A DNA stretch of 18,281 nt from SM23-73-3 sp964580215 (lineage in GTDB: Bacteria; Zixibacteria; MSB-5A5; SM1-73), in contig CAZOJT010000055.1 in the NCBI GenBank assembly GCA_964580215.1, forward strand, positions 1 to 18,281, in the 5' to 3' direction. The notes beneath the pieces were generated by a model. That model saw nothing but the letters and a program-made list of their open reading frames with translations, did not search any database and was not told where the DNA came from. Position numbers and translations under genes: made by a program. This document shows, one piece after another, positions 13,853 to 18,281 of this stretch (position 1 is the stretch's first letter; the number at the start of each line of letters is the position of its first letter).

Positions 13853-14190
13853 CTGGCTTGCCATTTGGTTAAGTATGGCTGAATTTGTTTTTTCTTCTCG
13901 TCCCCGAAACATAAGAATGGAAGCGTCCGAGGCTGTGCAGATCAAAAAGGTTCGATTCAATTTTTGAAATATCAGAAAGTGAAATTTGAGAGGAGTAGAG
14001 AAGAGGTAGCCACAGGTCAGTTGACTTCCTATGGATCCAAATGGACAAATGAGCTTCAGCCTGCGAAACCCTAGGGAAAGACAGAGAACGCTTCTGGATA
14101 TTCTTGTTGACATAATCAGGTGCGGGATATATCATTTACGCCTGATGAGAAATGAAGCTCTCCAGGCTGTGCTTATTTTAGGAGGCAAAA
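13853..14190. other. 338-bp gap between the GlmU-like gene and galT
   Basis: No supported gene. It contains the galT promoter (14107-14135), an 8-bp inverted pair GAGCTTCA (14051-14058) / TGAAGCTC (14153-14160), and two related 19-bp direct segments (13920-13938 and 14154-14172, both ending AGGCTGTGC, 15 of 19 identical). The direct repeats roughly bracket the gap and may mark an old insertion or duplication. Confidence 0.5.
14107..14135 (+). promoter_or_regulatory. Sigma70-type promoter for galT, with a possible operator
   Basis: A perfect TTGACA (14107-14112), a 17-bp spacer, and TATCAT (14130-14135). Transcription would start near 14142, about 50 bp before the galT start codon. ATCAGG (14115-14120) and CCTGAT (14141-14146) form an inverted pair placed evenly around the -10, which could be a repressor site. 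Confidence 0.6.
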
Positions 14191-15192
14191 GTGCCAGAAC
14201 TTAGAAAAGACCCCATAATTGGTAGATGGGTGATCATATCTACAGAACGAGGGAAAAGGCCATCAGACTTTTCCGGTGCTCCCAAGAGAAAAACGGAAAG
14301 CAAACTTTGTCCCTTTTGCCCGGGTAACGAATCTGCCACCCCACCGGAAATTATGGCCTTTCGTCCAGATTCATCAGAACCTAACAAGCCGGGCTGGACC
14401 TTAAGGGTTATTTCAAACAAATATCCGGCTTTGCGGATTGAGGGGAACCTGAATCGGGAGGGGGTGGGGATCTTCGATAAGATGAACGGTGTGGGGGCGC
14501 ATGAGGTGATAATAGAGACCCCGGAACATGATAAAGATCTGGTGGATCTGAACCTCAAACAGATGCAGGACGTCATCTGGGCATATCGGGCAAGAACCAT
14601 CGATTTGAAAAAAGACCCTCGCTTCCGATACATCTTGATTTTCAAAAATCAGGGAGAGGCCGCCGGCGCATCTTTGGAGCATAGCCATAGCCAGCTTATC
14701 GCCACTCCCATCGTCCCCAAAAGGGTAATGGAGGAAGTAGATAGTGCTAGCAAATATTATGGCTACAAGGAAAGGTGCATATTTTGTGACATCATAAAAC
14801 AAGAGATCTCTGATGATGAGAGGGTGGTGATTCAAAATGAGCATTTCATCTCACTGGAGCCTTTTGCCCCCAGATTTCCTTTTGAAACCTGGATTTTGCC
14901 CAAAAAGCACTCACCTGCCTTTGAAGACATCAAAAAAGAGAGTATTCCGGCTCTGGCCTCCATACTGCTGGAGACTCTCCAGAGACTGACTAAGGCTCTG
15001 AATAATCCGCCATATAACTATGTTATCCACACCAGTCCAGTGGACAACGATTACGCCGAAGAATACCACTGGCATATCGAGATCATGCCCAAATTAACGA
15101 GAGTGGCTGGGTTTGAATGGGGAACTGGATTTTACATAAATCCCACCACCCCGGAGGATGCCGCCGTCTATCTGAAAGAAATAGAGATCTAA
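14191..15192 (+). CDS. galT: Galactose-1-phosphate uridylyltransferase
   Basis: HIT-superfamily enzyme exchanging UMP between UDP-glucose and galactose-1-phosphate; some relatives are ADP-glucose phosphorylases, which this sequence cannot exclude. The start is GTG 14191 with AGGAGG seven bases upstream. The 333-residue protein shows the zinc ligands LCPFCPGNE (C40 and C43), VISNKYPAL, GAHEVIIETPEH, the active site LEHSHSQLI (H164, H166, Q168; H166 as UMP carrier), a second CxxC (CIFC, 196-199), and YHWHIEIMP (292-300). It stands between a GlmU-like gene and glycogen synthase, which suggests sugar-phosphate flow to storage or cell-surface sugars. It has its own apparent promoter. Confidence 0.93.
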   Translation: MPELRKDPIIGRWVIISTERGKRPSDFSGAPKRKTESKLCPFCPGNESATPPEIMAFRPDSSEPNKPGWTLRVISNKYPALRIEGNLNREGVGIFDKMNGVGAHEVIIETPEHDKDLVDLNLKQMQDVIWAYRARTIDLKKDPRFRYILIFKNQGEAAGASLEHSHSQLIATPIVPKRVMEEVDSASKYYGYKERCIFCDIIKQEISDDERVVIQNEHFISLEPFAPRFPFETWILPKKHSPAFEDIKKESIPALASILLETLQRLTKALNNPPYNYVIHTSPVDNDYAEEYHWHIEIMPKLTRVAGFEWGTGFYINPTTPEDAAVYLKEIEI

Positions 15193-15274
15193 AACATTGG
15201 TTCTTCTCCAAAATAGGTGCTAATGCATAAGCTTGTATTATTTGCATCAAAAAGAAAACCACAGGCTTTCTTTT

Positions 15275-15332
15275 ACCTCTCCCCCTTTGTTCCCCCTCTC
15301 CATAAAATGGAGAGGGGGATAGGGGGTGAGGT
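15275..15332. repeat. Palindromic repeat between galT and glgA
   Basis: The inner stem CCCCCTCTCCAT (15292-15303) / AAA / ATGGAGAGGGGG (15307-15318) is perfect over 12 bp. The outer arms ACCTCTCCCCC (15275-15285) and GGGGGTGAGGT (15322-15332) pair at all but the central position. No GTAG foot. It could act as a transcription terminator after galT, but no T run follows directly. It looks like a dispersed intergenic palindrome family. Confidence 0.8.
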
Positions 15333-15435
15333 CTTTAAAATGCCAGTTCCATTAAGTCGAAAAGAATTTTTTTCTTATATAGAATTTTAGCAACTAAAGT
15401 AGAGAAGAACTCAAAAATTTAATGAAGGGAGAAAC

Positions 15436-16938
15436 TTGGAGACCAAAAAACTCAAAATCCTGATTGCATCTCCAGAGGTGGTTCCTTTTGCCAAGACCGG
15501 AGGTCTGGCTGATGTGTGTGGGGCTCTACCCAAAGCCCTGGCGAAGTTAGGTCATCAGGTGAAGGTAATCTTGCCTAAGTACAGGACGGTGGATGAAAAA
15601 AAATTCAAGTTATCAGAAGTGAAGGCAGATGTTCCTCTGATCCCCGTAGGAAATAAAAACGTTAAGATCGCAGTGAGAAGCTACAATCCACCTTCTCCTG
15701 AAGCGGAATATCTTTTTATGGTGAACGATGAGTATTATGATCGAGAGGAGCTTTATAAGGATCGATCCACTGGTTTTGACTATGAGGATAACGACGAAAG
15801 ATTTATCCTGTTTGCCCGGGGAACCTTAGAGATTTTAAAAGCCATGGGGTGGCAACCCGATATAATTCATGCCAATGACTGGCAGTCTGCTCTGATTGGT
15901 GCATATTTAAAAACCCTGTATGCGGGTGATCCATTCTTCAAGCAAACAGCAACGGTTTTCTCCATTCATAACTTAGCCTATCAGGGCAATTTCCCCAAAA
16001 GGATATTCGATAAGATAGGAGTGTCAAAGGATTTGTTTTATCCTACCAGCCCCTTTGAATTCTGGGGAAATGTGAATTTCATGAAGGCGGGAATTAGCTA
16101 TGCCGATGTGATCAACACGGTCTCCGAGACCTATGCGGTAGAAATTCAGTCCAGCTCTGAGTTCGGTCATGGACTGGAAGGAGTTTTAAGAACCAGAAAT
16201 GCGGATCTTTATGGCATCATCAACGGCATCGATTATGATGTCTGGTCTCCAGAAGAAGATAAGTTGATTTCTTATAACTACAGCCTGGATGATCTTTCCG
16301 GCAAAAGGAAAAACAAAGAGCTTTTGCTCAAGTTGTGCAATTTGCCACCCTCCACCAGAGATGTTCCACTTATAGGAATAATCTCCAGGCTGGCGGATCA
16401 AAAAGGATTTGATCTTTTAGCCCAGATTGCGAATGAGCTTCTCGCTTTGGATTTACAGATGGTGATTCTGGGAACCGGAGATGAAAGATATCATCGGTTA
16501 TTGAAAAAGATGAGCGTAAAATACCCCAAGAAAATTTCGGTCAATCTTCGCTTTGACAATCCTCTGGCTCATCTGATTGAGGCGGGAAGCGACATGTTTC
16601 TCATGCCCTCCAGATACGAGCCCTGCGGTTTGAACCAGCTATACAGTTTAAAATATGGAACCGTTCCCATCGTCCGAAAGACCGGGGGACTGGCAGATAC
16701 CATTGAAAATTATGATCCCCAAACTGGGCAAGGAACTGGCTTCGTTTTCAAAAATTACGATGCTTCCGAACTTTTGCATACCATCAAGCTGGCTCTCAAA
16801 GTGTATGAAGACAAAAACGCTTGGACCAAGTTGATGAGGAACGGGATGAAAAAAGACTTCTCCTGGGAGGCATCAGCAAAAAAATACGTTGAAATGTATC
16901 AGAAAGCTATCCAAAAAATGGACCTGCTTGACGTTTGA
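15436..16938 (+). CDS. glgA: Glycogen synthase (ADP-glucose type, GT5 family)
   Basis: Extends alpha-1,4-glucan chains from ADP-glucose in glycogen synthesis; cytoplasmic. The 500-residue protein has the GT-B layout: N-terminal half with LIASPEVVPFAKTGGLADVCG (the KTGGLADV nucleotide-sugar motif at residues 20-27), IHANDWQSAL, FSIHNLAYQGNFP and FNFMKAGISYADV-like sequence (VNFMKAGISYADV), then the C-terminal half with GIISRLADQKGFDL and MPSRYEPCGLNQLYSLKYG containing the family's E(x7)-type catalytic region, and RKTGGLADTI. The start is TTG 15436 with AGGGAG just upstream; no ATG or GTG fits. No glgC or glgB is in the window, so use of ADP-glucose rather than UDP-glucose is inferred from the family. 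Confidence 0.95.
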   Translation: METKKLKILIASPEVVPFAKTGGLADVCGALPKALAKLGHQVKVILPKYRTVDEKKFKLSEVKADVPLIPVGNKNVKIAVRSYNPPSPEAEYLFMVNDEYYDREELYKDRSTGFDYEDNDERFILFARGTLEILKAMGWQPDIIHANDWQSALIGAYLKTLYAGDPFFKQTATVFSIHNLAYQGNFPKRIFDKIGVSKDLFYPTSPFEFWGNVNFMKAGISYADVINTVSETYAVEIQSSSEFGHGLEGVLRTRNADLYGIINGIDYDVWSPEEDKLISYNYSLDDLSGKRKNKELLLKLCNLPPSTRDVPLIGIISRLADQKGFDLLAQIANELLALDLQMVILGTGDERYHRLLKKMSVKYPKKISVNLRFDNPLAHLIEAGSDMFLMPSRYEPCGLNQLYSLKYGTVPIVRKTGGLADTIENYDPQTGQGTGFVFKNYDASELLHTIKLALKVYEDKNAWTKLMRNGMKKDFSWEASAKKYVEMYQKAIQKMDLLDV

Positions 16939-16973
16939 AAACCAAAATTAACACGTTGGAAGGCCGGTTACTT

Positions 16974-17106
16974 GTTGGTGCGGGGTACCCTTACCCCGCA
17001 CCTTTAATGTTTCGGGGTGAGGGCACCCTGAAACAACGGATAAATTCTTTTTGACTGTTGGTGCGGGGTACCCTTACCCCGCACCTTCAATGTGAAACAA
17101 CGGATG
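16974..17106. repeat. Duplicated palindrome downstream of glgA
   Basis: GGTGCGGGGTA / CCCT / TACCCCGCACC, a perfect 11-bp stem, occurs at 16977-17002 and again, identical, at 17060-17085. Both copies are followed by AATGT and then GAAACAACGGAT, so the duplicated unit is longer than the hairpin. The first unit carries an extra stretch with GGGGTGAGGGCACCC. It lies between the convergent glgA and 17127-17522 genes and could work as a two-way terminator. Confidence 0.88.
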
Positions 17107-17126
17107 ATTTCCAAATCGAAAACGAA

Positions 17127-17522
17127 TCAAAAATCTAACCTAAGTTTCAAATCTTCTCCCTTTGCTTTATACTCTAATTCCTTTTGTTTTAATCTTATAC
17201 CCCGCTTTTTTTCATCATCCTTTAGGGCTTTTAATCGCATTCCGCTTTCATACAGGCCTCTTGCCTCAAAGTGATTGTTGATGCTATCAACGACTTCTTT
17301 GTAACGTAGAGTTTCTTGTTTCAACCACAATTCATAGTCTTCCCTATACCTCTTTTCTAATATTTCGTTTTCTCTCGTCATTTTCTCTTTTAGCACAGTT
17401 TTCTCAATTCTCTTTAGTTTGTCGGCTCTCCACAAAGTATATTCTCCGACCGAAATGCCTATTATAATGCCAATAACGAGAGTTACAATGTAATTTACAA
17501 CTTTGCTTTTTCTTTCCGTCAT
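17127..17522 (-). CDS. Hypothetical membrane-anchored coiled-coil protein
   Basis: No family recognised. The 131-residue product starts MTERKSKVVNYIV, has one N-terminal transmembrane helix (about residues 10-26, VTLVIGIIIGISVGEY), and then a highly charged, Lys/Glu-rich region predicted as long helix or coiled coil to the end. ATG 17522 is chosen; GTG 17525, one codon upstream, is possible. GGGGA inside the end of the synthetase gene can serve as ribosome site. It begins 4 bp after the glycyl-tRNA synthetase stop, so the two are probably co-transcribed. The helix-plus-coiled-coil form recalls FtsB/FtsL-like or YtxH-like small proteins, but no specific match is claimed. Confidence 0.65.
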   Translation of the reverse strand: MTERKSKVVNYIVTLVIGIIIGISVGEYTLWRADKLKRIEKTVLKEKMTRENEILEKRYREDYELWLKQETLRYKEVVDSINNHFEARGLYESGMRLKALKDDEKKRGIRLKQKELEYKAKGEDLKLRLDF

Positions 17523-17526
17523 CACA

Positions 17527-18281
17527 TTATCCCCAAATCTTTTTCTTCAGAACCGAAATCAAATCGTCTATCTTATATCTAACTTGTTCCATGGAGTCTC
17601 TTTCCCGCAGGGTCACGGTTTCGTCCTGCAGGGTTTGAGAATCGACCGTGATGCCAAAGGGCGTGCCAGCTTCGTCCTGTCGGCGATAGCGTCTTCCCAC
17701 CGCTCCCCTATCATCGTAAAACACGTTAAAATGAGGTCTCAACATCTTGGCGATTTTTTTGGCAATCTCCGGCATGTTGTCCCGGTTCACCAGAGGAAGG
17801 ATGGAGACTTTGATGGGAGCAATTTTTGGATCCAGTCGCAAGACCACCCTTTTTTCACCTTTAACTTCCTCCTCATGGTATGCATCCACCAAACAGACCA
17901 GCATGCTCCGATCAACACCGGCAGAGGTTTCTATTATATAGGGGATGAACCTCTCCTTGGTCTGGTCATCGAAATAGGAAAGGTCTTTACCCGTGGCTTG
18001 ACTGTGTCTGGAAAGATCGAAATCTGTGCGGTTGTGAATGCCTTCGATTTCTTTCCAGCCAAAGGGGAAATTATATTCAATGTCGTAAGCAACCTTAGCG
18101 TAGAAAGCTAATTCTTTCTTTTCGTGCTCATGAAATCTTAGGTTCTCTTTTCTTATCCCGATATCATGATACCATTTCATCCTCTCATCTTTCCAATACT
18201 CAATCCAATTTTGATCTTCTTTGGGGTTGATGAAATACTGCATCTCCATCTGCTCGAATTCACGGGAGCGGAAGATGAAGT
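17527..18281 (-). CDS. glyQS: Glycyl-tRNA synthetase, single-chain class II (5' partial; C-terminal part)
   Basis: Attaches glycine to tRNA-Gly. The frame is open to the window edge (...FIFRSREFEQMEMQYF), which is the well-conserved core of the homodimeric, eukaryote/archaea-type GlyRS, so the N-terminal portion lies beyond 18281 and the ATG at 18249 is internal. Further marks are KELAFYAKVAYDIEYNFPFGWKEIEGIHNRTDFDL (split: AYDIEYNFPFG and GIHNRTDFDL), the motif-3 region YIIETSAGVDRSMLVCLVDAY, and the C-terminal anticodon-binding domain (APIKVSILPLVNRD, RYRRQDEAGTPFGITVD) ending in RERDSMEQVRYKIDDL. This single-chain form, rather than glyQ/glyS, is a useful lineage marker. Confidence 0.95.
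   Translation of the reverse strand, partial: FIFRSREFEQMEMQYFINPKEDQNWIEYWKDERMKWYHDIGIRKENLRFHEHEKKELAFYAKVAYDIEYNFPFGWKEIEGIHNRTDFDLSRHSQATGKDLSYFDDQTKERFIPYIIETSAGVDRSMLVCLVDAYHEEEVKGEKRVVLRLDPKIAPIKVSILPLVNRDNMPEIAKKIAKMLRPHFNVFYDDRGAVGRRYRRQDEAGTPFGITVDSQTLQDETVTLRERDSMEQVRYKIDDLISVLKKKIWG

Noticed and set aside
13875..13967. 30-codon + strand ORF starting MAEFVFSSRP as a small protein or peptide precursor
   Set aside because: No Shine-Dalgarno site, no known precursor motif and no modifying enzymes nearby.
13869..14135. - strand ORF of 88 codons in the gap before galT
   Set aside because: No ribosome site, no familiar motif, and it overlaps the galT promoter; likely chance.

Overview
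The window is a stretch of bacterial chromosome with moderate, roughly even base composition and tightly packed genes. Almost all named genes are housekeeping or metabolic. The single-chain glycyl-tRNA synthetase, the 'alternative GlmU' family protein, the DUF1573 protein and the separate biotin carboxylase and biotin carrier genes together suggest an uncultured lineage near the FCB group (Bacteroidetes/Zixibacteria-like). That placement is inference from gene content only. Many native genes have clear Shine-Dalgarno sites (purD, purE, lemA, galT, the GlmU-like gene, DUF1573).

Region 1 (1-5527, + strand) is the remains of a leucine/branched acyl-CoA catabolic cluster: a methylglutaconyl-CoA hydratase (5' end outside the window), a biotin carboxylase and a biotin carrier protein. 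Accessory DNA has broken it up. Between hydratase and carboxylase lie a probable anchored NTF2-like protein split by an in-frame stop, a REP-associated tyrosine transposase (RAYT), and an unrecognised ORF with a possible PD-(D/E)XK nuclease motif. These are separated by near-identical composite palindromes that start with GTAG. Between carboxylase and carrier lies an S23/four-helix-bundle gene bracketed by heptamer repeat arrays in inverted orientation.

Region 2 (5638-8463, mostly - strand) starts with a second GTAG-headed palindromic element. It is followed by a compact DUF1573 / rhodanese / DoxX-MauE operon, probably for envelope redox or sulfur chemistry, and by a QueT-type transporter gene. 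The start codon of queT lies inside an array of eight exact 8-bp repeats.

Region 3 (8555-12319, + strand) holds purD and purE (purine synthesis), then lemA and htpX (membrane protein and membrane metalloprotease). Region 4 (12320-16938, + strand) holds the GlmU-like gene, galT and glgA, suggesting sugar-nucleotide and glycogen metabolism. A strong sigma70-type promoter can be read ahead of galT. Region 5 (16939-18281) has a duplicated palindrome, then a small anchored coiled-coil protein and the 3' part of the glycyl-tRNA synthetase gene, both on the - strand.

The most notable feature is the density and variety of palindromic or short-period repeats in gaps between genes. At least three families carry the GTAG foot typical of REP elements, while only one RAYT gene is visible. 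No rRNA, tRNA, CRISPR array, prophage or complete IS element was seen.
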